Assembly (NCBI RefSeq): GCF_027244095.1
Contig: NC_069658.1
Span: forward strand, 51,633,001 to 51,697,000
Direction of reading: 5' to 3'
Length of the DNA: 64,000 nt
DNA from: Hemicordylus capensis
Lineage: Eukaryota; Chordata; Lepidosauria; Squamata; Cordylidae
Within the stretch, counting starts at the first letter, position 1. The number at the start of each line of letters is the position of its first letter. The notes under the pieces are model-generated. The model was not told the DNA's origin and did not search any database. It saw nothing but the letters and a program-made list of their open reading frames with translations. Position numbers and translations under genes: made by a program. Shown here piece after piece: positions 47,401 through 58,033 of the stretch.

Positions 47401-47585
47401 AAGAACAGCAGTTACAGGTAAACAGTCTACTGTTCTATGTGGTCTCTGTATTTCACACAACTGGGTGCGTGGGAAGCCCAAGTTCAAGCCACACATTAAC
47501 CCTCTTCAAGTTCAAGTAAAAAGCAGGAATGCTTCCACAACTATATGGTTAAATATAGTATATTCCATTTAGAAGTAAAGCTTAC

Positions 47586-47790
47586 CTATTTCCAGTTTGT
47601 GTGTTTTTTAAATTCAAGCACAACTTCTTAACAAAATGAGTCGGCCAAGAAACAAACCGGTCTTCTCAGCAAGAACACAGAAAGGGACAGTCTAACCACT
47701 TACAGAAAGGAGGAAGTGAGGAAAACAGAACCTGCTGACTAGCTGGATAGTGTGTGTACGTGCAGCACTAACAGCTCTTTTTTACACTTT
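47586..47790 (-). promoter_or_regulatory. candidate promoter and non-coding first exon of NAIP gene 1
   Basis: On the minus strand an A-rich TATA-like stretch (GTGTAAAAAAG, near 47770-47780) is followed by unique sequence ending in a strong donor, AATAG/GTAAGC, at 47586. Near 47707-47725 lies a purine-rich GAGGAAGTG, the core form bound by the myeloid factor PU.1. Placement 1.5 kb upstream of the BIR1 exon suits a 5' untranslated exon. Nothing in the sequence proves transcription here. Confidence 0.3.
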
Positions 47791-48224
47791 GTATGATACA
47801 TCTACCAACCTTTGTTATCCACTCAGCATTGTAAAAATGTTGTTACACTGCCATTTCTAAAATTTCCCATAAGGAAATGGTGATATTTATTTGCAGACAA
47901 ATGCTGACCCTCCCTTTGTCAACACACTTTTCTTCTACTCTCACACATTTGCAGGCTGCCTTCTAAATTGACTTTCCAGTTCCGCTTCTAATCCTGAGTG
48001 GTTCTGTTTGAAAAGGGATTTGCTTGCCCAAGAATAGGGCTAACCAACCTTTAGGGTCTGTTTTCAGCGTTAGTGTCATACAATTGCCATACACTCCGTT
48101 TCACATCAATTTGCACAAAGGCCACAAAGCATCCAGGAAGAAAGCATGATGTTTGAAAACTCCAAGTCTAAAAACATCCTGATTATGTCTGCATGGCTTC
48201 TTGAGAATCTAAGGGCAGGTTCAC

Positions 48225-48600
48225 ATGAGAACATAAGAACAGCCCTGCTGGATCAGGCCCAAGGCCTATCTTGTGGGGGAGGTGTATCTGTGTCTGTGTG
48301 TGTTTAACTTAAATAGCAGGCATGGCAAGGTATAGGCCAGGTGCAGAGCTACTGGTGTTCCAGTATGTCCCCAGAAAAAGGGTCCCTCTGCCCCTCAGGG
48401 CCATGCACACACCCCTTTTTACAGCCTGTCATAAGAACATAAGCACAGCCCTGATGGATCAGGCCCAAGGTTTATCTAATCCAGCATCCTGTTTCCCACA
48501 GTGGCCCACCAGATGCCCCTGAGAAGCCTACAGGCAAGAGGAGAGGACATGCCCACTATCTTGCTGTTGCTCCCCTGCAACTGGTATTTGGCAACATCCA
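48225..48600 (-). mobile_element. CR1-like LINE 3' fragments
   Basis: Two pieces (48225-48275 and 48430-48600) of the GCTGGATCAGGCCCAAGG-type 3' end, separated by non-homologous sequence. Confidence 0.8.
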
Positions 48601-49310
48601 AATTGGACTGCTGCAATACACTCTATGTGGGGCTGCCCTTGAAGACAATTTGGAAGCTTCAGCTGGTCTAGAATGCTTCTGCAAGCATGCTCCTGGGCAC
48701 AAATCACTTCACATGTGTCACAACCATCCTGTGGTAGTTTCATTGGTTACTGGTCCTCTTCCAGGCTGGATTCAAAGTGCTGGTCTTGACCTTTAAAGCT
48801 CTGCATGGCTTGGGACCAAGGTACCTGTCAGACCACATTCTCCTATATGAACCTGCCAGGGCCCTCTGCTCATCATCTCAGGCCCTGATCATGGCCCCAC
48901 CACAAACAGAGGTCTGGTCAGTGGGGACTAAAGACAGAACCTTTTTGGTTGTGGCCCCTCGGCTTTGGAACACCCTCCCTGAAGAGCTACACCATGCTCA
49001 CTTCCTCTGTACTTTTAACAAATCTTTTTTTAAAAGCATTTTAATGCTCCATCTTTGGTTATATCTGGTAGGTTCTTTAGTATTTAGTTTTTATAATTCT
49101 CAATATTTAGTTTTTTGAATAACTTTTAATTTGAAACTTAATTCTGATTGTGGTTTCAGCCTGGACTTTTAACTTGTTTATTTCATTTGGTTAATTTTAT
49201 TAGTTTTATTTTACATTGTATCTATTTTATTGTTGTGATCCACCCTGAGCAGTAGTGTACTGGAGTGGCAGGGTATAAATACTTTAAATAAAATAAAATA
49301 AATGTAGAGG
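48600..49310 (+). mobile_element. L2 LINE 3' end
   Basis: VLTFKALHGLGPRYLSDHIL, FLVVAPRLWNTLPEEL and FNKSFFKSIL, then tail TGATCCACCCTGAGCAG and (AAATA)n. It lies upstream of the gene 1 candidate promoter, in the intergenic space. Confidence 0.88.
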
Positions 49311-49329
49311 CCTCTTGCCTCGGAAGCTG

Positions 49330-51000
49330 GAGTGGCTTCAGAGCCATGACCACGACCACTTTAATGTCAGTAGAAAGAGGATCTAAGCCTTACTGAAGTG
49401 TGCATGCTCCTGTGGAGTGTGTCATGTGATCTCTGAAAAACCAGGGATGTAGTTGGCTTCGTAGAACACAAAACCAACATGGAACTGAGACTGGAAGGTC
49501 AACTTCAAATGTCAGATTACCAATCTCAGCTCCATGTTGGTGTTGTGTGTTACGAAGCAGAGATTGCCAAGATATTCCCAAGTGCTGATGACACATTAGT
49601 TGGGAGCAAGTGCACATCAGTAAGCCCTAGAACCTCTTTCAACTGACGTTAAAATGATCATATGATCTTGACCTTACTCTCAAGTAGTTATTATGCAATG
49701 ATCAGGATGTTTTTAGGCTTGGAGTTCTCAAAGATCATATTTCCCCCCTGAATTCAATTGACTGCAAAATAAGCATCCTACACACACACATACACACACA
49801 CACTTCTCCAAAAACGCACAGATCTGGGCCAGAGTACATTTCAATACATCTTCTTGGTCATTCACCACAAACCCATACATCTGGGTCAGCTTCCATTTGC
49901 AAAAAAAAAAAAAAAAGACTATGCTAGCCCCAATGGATTCACATAATTTCTTGAGCATTCACAAACTAACTAGGACACAACACATGTCTCTTGCTCCACA
50001 GTTCAAGTACAAAACCAACTTGGACATATAGTGCATTCATAAAGGGGTAAAACTGAAAACACAACACGTTCCCCTTGCTTCACAGTTCTCATGCAGAACT
50101 GTAGATCACAAACCAACTTGAGCATAGTGAATTTGTAAAAAAAAAAAAGTTTGTTTATTCAAATGTAACAGTTCTACTTTCTCTAGATGTGAAGTACTCT
50201 ATGGATAGAGGTAACTCTTTCTTTACTGTAGTAGGGGAAAAATATTAAAAATCACAGGATTGACCAATTTAAAAAAAATAAAAATAGTCCTGCCATCTTG
50301 GACTACATGTGTGCCCAGTTTCAGAACTCTAAGCCCAGCCATTCTGGAAATATAAAGGGTTGGACAAAAAGAGGGGCCATGTTGCACTTTTTTATGAAGG
50401 CAAAGGGAAGATTCCTTCACATGGGGAGGGGAGTGGAATGATGGTCCAAGAGGTGGAGGGGCACTAGTTCCAGAAGTTTTGTAATTTTCTGCCATGAAAC
50501 AAGCCACTTATAGGACTTTTAAAAGTTTTTTTAATTAAAAAAATCATGAATGTGATTTATCCGTTTCAAACTGTGCCGAGTTTCAGAACTCTAGCCAAGC
50601 CATTCTGGAAATATAAAAGGGGCCTTATTTTCCCTTGGAGAAAATCATGGGGCCCTCTAGGAGAGAGGGCACACAGACCTGGGCCCCCAGGTCTGTGCTT
50701 AATGGTGCCCCTGCCCTTTGGGGGTCAGGGTATCATCTTATTTTTCCTCTGAAAACTACTTCAAGATCTTTTTGTTGAAAAGCAGTATATATCCATAGTA
50801 ATATTCTCAGAATAGCACCTGGTATGTCAAAGACAAGGAAAGGAAGATTGAAACCAGTAACCATAGGGAAGCAGGGAAACTGAAATAAAAGTGGAAGGGC
50901 AGGAGACAAGGCATCCCAGCCATACTACCTGACAACTAGCAATGCTACTATATTCTTTCTAACAGAACTGCCAGGAGACGTAAGTTCTGGGCAGTATAGA
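49330..51000. other. intergenic DNA with local duplications
   Basis: Inverted copies of ATCTCAGCTCCATGTTGG and CCAACATGGAACTGAGA lie at 49478-49545. GCCATTCTGGAAATATAAA occurs twice (50337 and 50601). (AC)n at 49779-49803. An L2-type tail at about 50690-50800. No gene recognised. Confidence 0.4.
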
Positions 51001-51696
51001 AATTCGGTAAGTAAGTAAGTAAATAAATAAATAAAATTAAAATAAAATAAACTTCTGAAGGTCAGACATTAGCTCAAGTTCAAGCCGCACATTAGCCCAA
51101 GTTCAAGTAAAAAGCAAGGATGTTTCAGCATCCCCCGAGAGTGCATTCTGAGGCCCCATTCATGTGTTCATGTGCACAGAAGCCCCACTCCCCTCTGTTG
51201 ATGGTTACAGTCTTAATAGAAGTACATGTACAATGTACAGAGGTACAGAGACACTGTACTTCTGGACATTGTTACCCAGCTGTCATTTATGTATGTGCAC
51301 TCCAGGTGTACCCCATGTGAAAGTTTGGCTACTCTGAGCATACAAGGAGAGAAGCCTTATAAGCAATACATACTTTGGATTCCAGACATGGAACACAATG
51401 TTCTGACTGGGTGCCCTTCAAGTATCCCCAAGTCATTAGTAAAGCTTTAAGGAGCTAAGGCAACCCTTCCCTCTGACTGCCTCTAGCTGTCCAGAGCAGA
51501 CATCAGCTTTTGTCTTTTAAAAGAGACAATAAACCATGGAATGCAAACTTCCTCTTCCCTCAATAAACCAACCAGTTAAGAAACATTTCCTCCCATCCAC
51601 CAGTTATCAGATGAGTCATGCCAGAGAAACATATCCTTTTCATGCTATTTCTTTATCAGTCTTCCTCTTTCATAGAACACGTGAAAAGTACCTTTT

Positions 51697-52010
51697 GTTT
51701 AGGATTATTATTATTAATAATAATAATTATTATTATTATTATTATTATTAAATTAATTTGATTTGTATACCACCCTTCCAAAATGGCTCAGAGCAGTTTA
51801 CAATTAAAACAAACCAGTAAAACAGTAAAGAGATAAAACAAATTAAAAACAACATAACAATTAACAATTTTAAAACATTTTAAAACAACAATTAAACAAT
51901 TACAGTGATTTCTAATTTCAAAATAGACCAGATATTAAAAAACCCCAAATTTAGGAAGCTGAGAAAGCTTGGGTGAAAAGATGGGATTTCAGGTCTCTTG
52001 TTCCTCGGCC
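51697..52010 (-). mobile_element. L2 LINE 3' end fragment
   Basis: Begins with an (ATT)n tail at 51705-51750, then TTGTATACCACCCTTCCAAA and ATGGCTCAGAGCAGTTTACA, the reverse complement of the L2 3' end. Confidence 0.8.
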
Positions 52011-52011
52011 T

Positions 52012-52306
52012 CTTCTGAAACCAGCTTGAACATCCGGCATTTTCCTTTCCACATAGGGCTCTAATCTGTATTGGATGATTCTGAGCATTATTTTGCTAGC
52101 ATGTGAAATTAAGGATATTGTTCAGTGGTTTGCGCAATCTGTTAATCCTCCTTTCTTTGGTATGGGTATGTAGACTGACCGCTTCCAATCTGTTGGCCAC
52201 TGTGTCGTTCTCCAAATTTGCTGGCATAGTTTGGTTAGAGCCTTGACTGATTCTTCTTCTGTTGCTTGCCATATTTCTGTAGCTGTTCCATCAATTCCTT
52301 TAGCCT
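52012..52306 (-). mobile_element. BovB-type LINE internal fragment
   Basis: Reverse complement of the BovB segment at about 39460-39745 (TCTGTAGCTGTTCCATCAA; TTTGGTATGGGTATGTAGAC). It abuts the left edge of NAIP copy C. Confidence 0.85.
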
Positions 52307-52694
52307 TCCTACTTGTACAATGAGATATGCATTTTTTGCACGTTCACATTATTACTTCTGACCAGTACAATAACACTATATACAAATGAAACACCTACAG
52401 TATATAACACTACATACAGATTAACCTACACATTTACTTTGATGCAGTTCTGTGGAATTCAATGGGACTTTCTCCCTGGTACAGTCTTATATTGCTTGAA
52501 CAGCTTTGGTAAGACACACAACAGTTTTATTGTTCCCACTAAATTATTCCAGTATTACAGCCAGATAACAGAGGCAGAAAGATAATTAATTACACAATAT
52601 ACTATACATCCAACATTTTAACTGATTGTCAGAGTTTAATTATTTTAATTGTATAGGGCTGCTGTTATATGATTACCTATCATATAACATATGA

Positions 52695-52975
52695 TAATAT
52701 ATAAACCCTGCCAACTGAGCAAGGAGGCACCTTTTAAAGTGGTGATGCTCTTATATTTAGCAGAGGGAGAGCAACTAGCCCTATCCAACCCCAGCACAGC
52801 ATCCCTTCGGTGGCTGTTTCTGGTATTTCTTCAACCTTATATTTGTGAGCCCTTTGGGGACAGGGGATCATCTTATTGATGTATTGTTTGTTTTCTGTGT
52901 AAACCACTTTGAGAACTTTGGTTGAAGACTGGTATATACAAATCTGTAGTAGTAGTAGTAGTAGTAGTAGTATCA
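52695..52975 (+). mobile_element. L2-tailed SINE or L2 3' fragment inside NAIP copy C
   Basis: CTAGCCCTATCCAACCCCAG, TTGTGAGCCCTTTGGGGACA and GTAAACCACTTTGAGAACTT, ending with a (GTA)n run at about 52948-52972. Close relative of 7800-8009. Confidence 0.78.
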
Positions 52976-53024
52976 ACCATTTCATTTTTGTTACCAAACT
53001 AATTAGCCATTTACACAGTTGAGT

Positions 53025-53378
53025 CTGTTCTTGTATAACTGATGAAACTGACAACACCCATTTCCAAGTTAAATTTAAACTTTTTGACTGAGGATGTTGT
53101 TCTTTCATTACATCAAACATGTTGAGGTCCTTCTTATCAAATAGCCATCCTGTCATGTCAATAGCCTTGAGGCTGGGCAACCTGGATACACAGTGAACAG
53201 AGGACCTCACAGTTGCTCCCTGGCATTTGATCTGTTGCTCAAAATGGCGACAAAAGTTCACTGTATGTAACTTTGGCACATTGAACAACATTTGGAAGAA
53301 GTTTCTCCAAGCATCTTCAATAATTTTATTTACCCTGAGCCTCAGGACTTCAAGCACCTTTGTCAGCTGCTACCTTTG
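53025..53378 (-). pseudogene. orphan third copy of the NAIP terminal exon
   Basis: This stretch matches the terminal exons at 57669-58033 and 1109-1473, with the same TTTTCTAG acceptor and CAAAGGTAGCAGCTGA start. Soon after the start 8 bases are missing, which shifts the frame into an early stop. One codon is also lost, and the terminal TAG is CAG, so the other frame runs on downstream. No matching upstream LRR exon is found before gene 2 begins. It is therefore a relic of a further NAIP copy, or at most a truncating alternative last exon for gene 2. Confidence 0.88.
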
Positions 53379-53449
53379 CTAGAAAACCAAAATACAATAT
53401 AGATATGAATTATTTAATAAGCATTATTGTGGATTAAGGATTAAAGCTC

Positions 53450-54180
53450 CATACATTATATTGCATGGCATGTGAGCAGTGTTGGGGTGGGGGTCCCTGG
53501 GTATGGCCACTTGCCATCTCCCCATAACAGTTGCCAAATAACTCTGTTTTCCCTCCCTCTGCACCTTCTGCACCTGGGAGCCTATGGACCCATACATATC
53601 CAGCCTGAGTAAATGCAAGCCTCCCATGCACTATGTATCCTGAGCACAGTCTGTTTTGTACATGATGAGTCTTGGGGTGGGGTGGGGTGGGGTGTGGGGG
53701 ATCCCATCTCCTTCCCAGCCTCATCCAACCCCCCAAAATGCCTGTTGCCCTACCCACCAGTGGCAAGGGGGATGCCATATAGTTCTCTGCCACACCCAAC
53801 CCACCAAACTGCTCATTGGTACTCCCAGCCACTTGCAAGTAAGATCAAATGTCCTTACCTTCCCCATCTAAACCCCCAAATGTCTCGTCACCCTCCCCAC
53901 CACTGTCCAGGTGTGAGGAGGGAGCTCTGCACTTGCATTTGGAAAGAAACACAACAGTGTAATAAAGATGCTTTAACTTTATTAGGCATTAATACACTGG
54001 CAGCCCTTTCATTAGCAAGGAGGGGACAGATGTTTGCAATCTCTGATCCCGCTGCTGATGCAGGTGTAGGCGATGATCTTGTGCTACCATCACTGGTTTG
54101 AAGGATGGCACACCCTTCCACCACCACACATCTAACCACCTTGGCAGTGGGACAGAGGGAGATGCTTTCAGGTGTATCCA
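53450..54180. other. intergenic DNA between copy C and the next repeat cluster
   Basis: C-rich and G-rich runs, including (GGGGT)n at about 53675-53700, produce overlapping open frames on both strands. No protein similarity was recognised. Confidence 0.35.
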
Positions 54181-54181
54181 G

Positions 54182-54587
54182 AGGCATATCTAGGGAAAAT
54201 AGCACCTAGGGCAAGCACTGAAATTGTGCCCCCTGTCCAAACATCTGACACCCAACTTTCAGATAACTTTACCATAATATCAGCTGAAAAATACAGGTCA
54301 AGCTAATTAATCTTTTAATATTTCAAAAACTATTTAGCAGTGGATGTAGCCAGACCAAAAAATGCTAGAAAACTACAAATTTCAGTATGCTGGGGCTCAT
54401 TAAATAACCAAATACTACATGGAGGTGTACTTGGAAAACTAAAGAGAAGTGTCTTTCTAATTCTCTACTATGCATTGTAGCATCACTATTACATAAATTT
54501 TAAAAATAAATGGAGAATTTGACTTTTCCCAGATACTCTGAAAATAAAGGATATGCAGAGTAAACTGTGTCACTGCTTGGAATATAC
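54182..54587. mobile_element. truncated hAT-type element, relative of 11134-12185
   Basis: The left end AGAGGCATATCTAGGGAAAA continues in step with the other copy through TTAGCAGTGGATGTAGCCAG to CTGCTTGGAATATA. There a Tc1/mariner end begins. Confidence 0.88.
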
Positions 54588-54642
54588 AGGTGAAACTCGG
54601 AAAATTAGAATATCGTGCAAAAGTCCATTAATTTCAGTAATT
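54588..54642 (+). mobile_element. Tc1/mariner terminal fragment
   Basis: CAGGTGAAACTCGGAAAATT through TTTCAGTAAT matches the first 55 bp of the element at 59488-60264. It follows a TA inside the hAT relic. The rest of the element is gone. Confidence 0.88.
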
Positions 54643-55497
54643 AATCCATGGACGGACACCAAGGCGTGTGTTCATGCCTCCCTGGGCTGTTCTGGGCATG
54701 CGCAAAGCGCATGCCCAGAACAGAGCAAGGGAGACACGACCGCCAGCACCCGGTGGCCATCTTGGGCGGCCAGAAGCGGCCGTCCTGGAAAAGCTGGGTA
54801 TGCGGCGGCGGGGGAAACTGGCCGAGGCGGCGGCGATGCTGCCGCCTCGGCCAGATGACGCGGCGCGGCCGAGGCCTGGCCGCGCCGCCGAAGCCAGGCG
54901 GGGGGAAGAGGCCACGGGGGAAGCCAGCCGAGGTGGTGGCAGAGCCGCTGCCGAGGCCTGGCGCTGCCGCCAGAGCCGGGCGGAAGGGAGAAAAAAATGC
55001 TGCCGCGGCCGACGCCACCGACCTACCACCCTCCCTCCCAACTGCCGAGTCCACCTTACCCCGGCCCGTGTCAGTCGGGCGAAGATAGTCCTTAATTTCA
55101 GAGGCAGAGAGGAGCTCGCAAGCAGAGCTCCTCTCTCTGCAAAGCCTCTTCCCGAAATGGCGTTTTGGGTGCAAAGGACGCCTACTGCGTCCTTTACGTC
55201 CATACTGCCAGTTCCGGCAAAGCCTTTGCACAGAGAGGAGCTCTATTTGCAAGCTCCTCTCTGCCTCTGAAATTAAGGACTATCTTTGCCCGACTGACAC
55301 GGGCCGGGGTAAGGTGGACTTGGCAGTTGGGAGGGAGGGTGGTAGGTCGGCGGCGGTGGCAGCATTTTTCAAAATGATTTCTACGGCCTCCGCTCCGCCC
55401 CCGGTCCCGGCCTCAGAAAGGTTTAAAAACAAAAAAAACACTTAAAGGCGTGAGAGAAAGCTAGCGCCCGTTATCATAACGAGCTTAAAAATACTAG
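54643..55497. mobile_element. GC-rich palindromic segment with Helitron-like 3' terminus
   Basis: The terminus GCCCGTTAT-C-ATAACGAGC (hairpin 55466-55484), then TTAAAAATACTAG and a T, follows the Helitron rule. Inside are a perfect 17-bp hairpin with 3-nt loop (54687-54723) and a pair of roughly 150-bp inverted arms (about 54996-55144 and 55225-55375). GC content and CpG density are far above the rest of the window. The 5' end is not identified. Long open frames on both strands mirror the palindrome and should not be read as genes. Confidence 0.55.
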
Positions 55498-55576
55498 TCT
55501 ATTATAATGATCAATGGAGAAAGCTTGATCTCAGTATAATAAAAGAGAGAGAGGAAATTCTGGGAACTGATGGCAA

Positions 55577-55580
<4 letters not shown>

Positions 55581-55627
<47 letters not shown>
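55581..55627. repeat. (GT)n microsatellite
   Basis: About 23 GT units, followed by (CA)n runs to 55670. Confidence 0.97.
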
Positions 55628-55629
<2 letters not shown>

Positions 55630-56035
55630 ACAGAAACATATACATACACAAACATGCACACACACACACCACCACACCTGATGCATGTATTTCAGCAGAG
55701 AACCGATTTCAACACTTTTCTGCTATTTGTAGCTGTCCTCAGAGTGAGCCAACAATAGCACATATAGATATGGATATACTACCAGAGTGGCCAGCTGTTA
55801 TGGGACTAGAGTGTAAGCAGCTGATCAGTCTTGGCCCCTGGGAAAGTGCCCGGAGAGGACATGGTGCCCTGGACAAGAGACTCCCTGGTAAAAAATGTGG
55901 CACATTACATTCAAGACATCACACTTGTTCTTTGCAGGGTCAAGAATGTATGCCAAGCATACTTTGCAACTGTGCAGAGTATAGTGGGAATCTGCCATGC
56001 AGCATACAGAGCAAGGATTTAATGATGCAGCAAGT

Positions 56036-56623
56036 AGGGATGAATCCGAAGCATTTCGGCACCTCTTCGGAGAGGTGCTGAAACGCTTTGGCTCCCTGTT
56101 GCTGAAACGTTTTGGGAAGCGGTTCCCTTAAGGGGAGGCAGGGCAGGTCCCACCTGCCCATCCTCCAAGCCCCCTCCGGCCCGCAGAGATGCTGTTGAAG
56201 CAGAAATACTTCTGTGCAAGTGGCAGCTTGTGTCGCCTGCCCCTTTAAAATGCTGTGCAACTCTCAGGGATGCTGTGGGATGTATCCCCCAGCATCCTTC
56301 ATGAGACGTCGGCATGTAAATGGCACCGGCACATGTGTTGATGCCATTTGCAGGGCCAGCATGCTGTTGCTGGCCCTGCAAATGGTGTCGACGCATGCGC
56401 CGATGCCATTTACATGCCGACACCACACAAGGGATGCCAGGGGACGCATCCCATTGCCACGGCACAGCATTTTAAAGGGGCAAGCAGCACAAGCTGCTTC
56501 AACAGTGCCGTGGCAGGCCGGCAGGGGCTTGGAGGATAGGCAGGTAGGACCTGCCCACCTCTCCTTGAGGGAACCCCTCACCGCCCTTGGATGTGCACCG
56601 TAGCAACTCGGTACACATCCCTA
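56036..56623. mobile_element. large foldback element with TAGGGATG termini
   Basis: Ends TAGGGATGAATCC and GGTACACATCCCTA. The two halves are an imperfect inverted repeat of roughly 250 bp each around 56366: GGGCAGGTCCCACCTGCCC pairs with a GGTAGGACCTGCCCACC segment, and GCCATTTGCAGGGCCAGCA with TGCTGGCCCTGCAAATGG. Opposite-strand open frames here are palindrome artefacts. Confidence 0.8.
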
Positions 56624-56855
56624 GCAGCAAGAGAGCAGCCTAACAGAACTTCTCAGCTAACTGCACATGTGTAGTGGGGAAGCAGCAATTTTTGACACCC
56701 CATTCCCCAGAAAGATATCTGCACACCTGGAAATATGTCAGAAGGTTCATATGCCCATATGTCTATCAGGGCCTCAGGTTCTGAGATCTACAGGTAGAAG
56801 CAATGACAGCTTTAATCAGTTAATATTTCCACCTACTTGTACAATGAGATATGCA

Positions 56856-56861
56856 TTTATT
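56856..56861 (-). promoter_or_regulatory. candidate polyadenylation signal of NAIP gene 2
   Basis: AATAAA on the minus strand in a short conserved block also found behind gene 1 (756-761). It lies about 810 nt past the stop because private sequence at about 56930-57590 separates them. Confidence 0.3.
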
Positions 56862-56929
56862 TTTTCATGTTCACATTACTACTTCCGACCAGTGAAATAA
56901 CACTATATACAGATTAAACCTACACATAT

Positions 56930-57590
56930 TTCTATTTCAATACCTTTATTTCAGTCGTTGACCAGCATAAGATAGAAGGAACGTAAGGAAATTATAAAGT
57001 TAACAACGATGACATTAAAAACAGTAAATCTATCCAAGTGCATCAGGAGCATTTCCAGCATTTCCAGCTCGCTTCTCCTCCAGAACAGTGTGTGTTCACA
57101 CATCGGCCAGATTTACACTGAAATGCCCTCACTCTGGGGAGCACTCCAGACACAATTCGGGTTTTTCATTGTGCGTTAGAACATAGCACGATTTATGTCC
57201 GGGGTTTTAAAAAAATCACCTTTTTGCATCATTTTTGGTGGGCAAATTCAAAATTGCCATAAACCCACAGTAAAGCCTGCTGTCTGGAAATGCTCCAGGC
57301 CATTACTTTTCGTAATACACCAAAAATAGGGCCAAGTCACTGATTCTGTCTGCTTTGGATGAGATATGACCGGGTGGCTTTCAGAGTATCTCTTTTCTTA
57401 TGTTTGAGTAATTGTTTGTATTGTCTCTTCTGCTTAAGGAGATCCCAATTGGACAAAGCAGTAACAGAACAACTTGCCTCAGAACACTTTCAGTGTATCT
57501 GCTTTTCCCTGCTCTCAGCAGAATCCCCTAACTCAATCCTAGAGAGCTATAGCAACCTAGTGCAGGAATTACAAAAGCACCAGGCTATTT
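56930..57590. other. sequence private to the gene 2 3' flank
   Basis: The conserved flank breaks after AGATTAAACCTACACA and resumes at ACTATCAACCATTTAATTTT. The corresponding junction in gene 1 and copy C has other sequence. Likely an insertion, but I see no target duplication and do not recognise it. Confidence 0.5.
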
Positions 57591-57668
57591 ACATAACTAT
57601 CAACCATTTAATTTTTGTTACCAAATTAATTAGCCAACATTTACACCATTAAATCCATTTCTGTTTCT

Positions 57669-58033
57669 CTATTCTTGTATAACTGGGGAAACTGGTAACA
57701 CCCATCTCCAAAATAAACTTAAACTTTTTGACTGAGGATGTTGTTCTTTCATGACATCAAACATTTTGAGGTCCTCCTTATCAAACAGCCATCCTAACAT
57801 GTTAATTGTCGTGAGGCTGGGCAGCCTGGAGACACACTGAGCAAAGGACTTCACCGTTGCTGCCTGGCATTTGATCTGATGCTCAAAGAGGCGATCAAAG
57901 TCCATCATGTATAACTTTGGCATAATGGACAAAGTTTGGAAAAAATTCCTCCAAGCTTCTTCTGTAATGCTGTGATTTACTTTGAGACGCAGGACTTCAA
58001 GCTTTTGAAAACCTCCATCAGCTGCTACCTTTG
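57669..58033 (-). CDS. NAIP: NAIP gene 2 terminal coding exon
   Basis: 365 nt, open to the stop at 57671-57669, ending VLPVSPVIQE. Acceptor GGTTTTCTAG before CAAAG. It is closely similar to the gene 1 terminal exon along its full length. Confidence 0.94.

Larger units (their letters stand above)
52310..53441 (-). other. third NAIP 3'-flank duplication block (copy C)
   Basis: From the motif TACTTGTACAATGAGATATG at the left to GATATGAATTATTTAATAAG at the right, this matches the flank of gene 2 (about 56830-58080) and of gene 1 (about 730-1510). The right boundary falls just after the exon's intronic start. The left boundary abuts a reverse BovB fragment. An L2-tailed insertion (about 52695-52975) interrupts it. 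Confidence 0.8.

Noticed and set aside
46833-47496. Overlapping frames on both strands near 47 kb
   Set aside because: Low-complexity G/C runs with partial internal duplication; no homology recognised and no splice context.
54634-55377. Overlapping 150-200 residue open frames on both strands
   Set aside because: They sit in a GC-rich inverted repeat, mirror each other and have low-complexity composition; stop codons are rare simply because of base content.
56019-56603. Several open frames on both strands
   Set aside because: They come from the two halves of a foldback element and repeat one another inverted.
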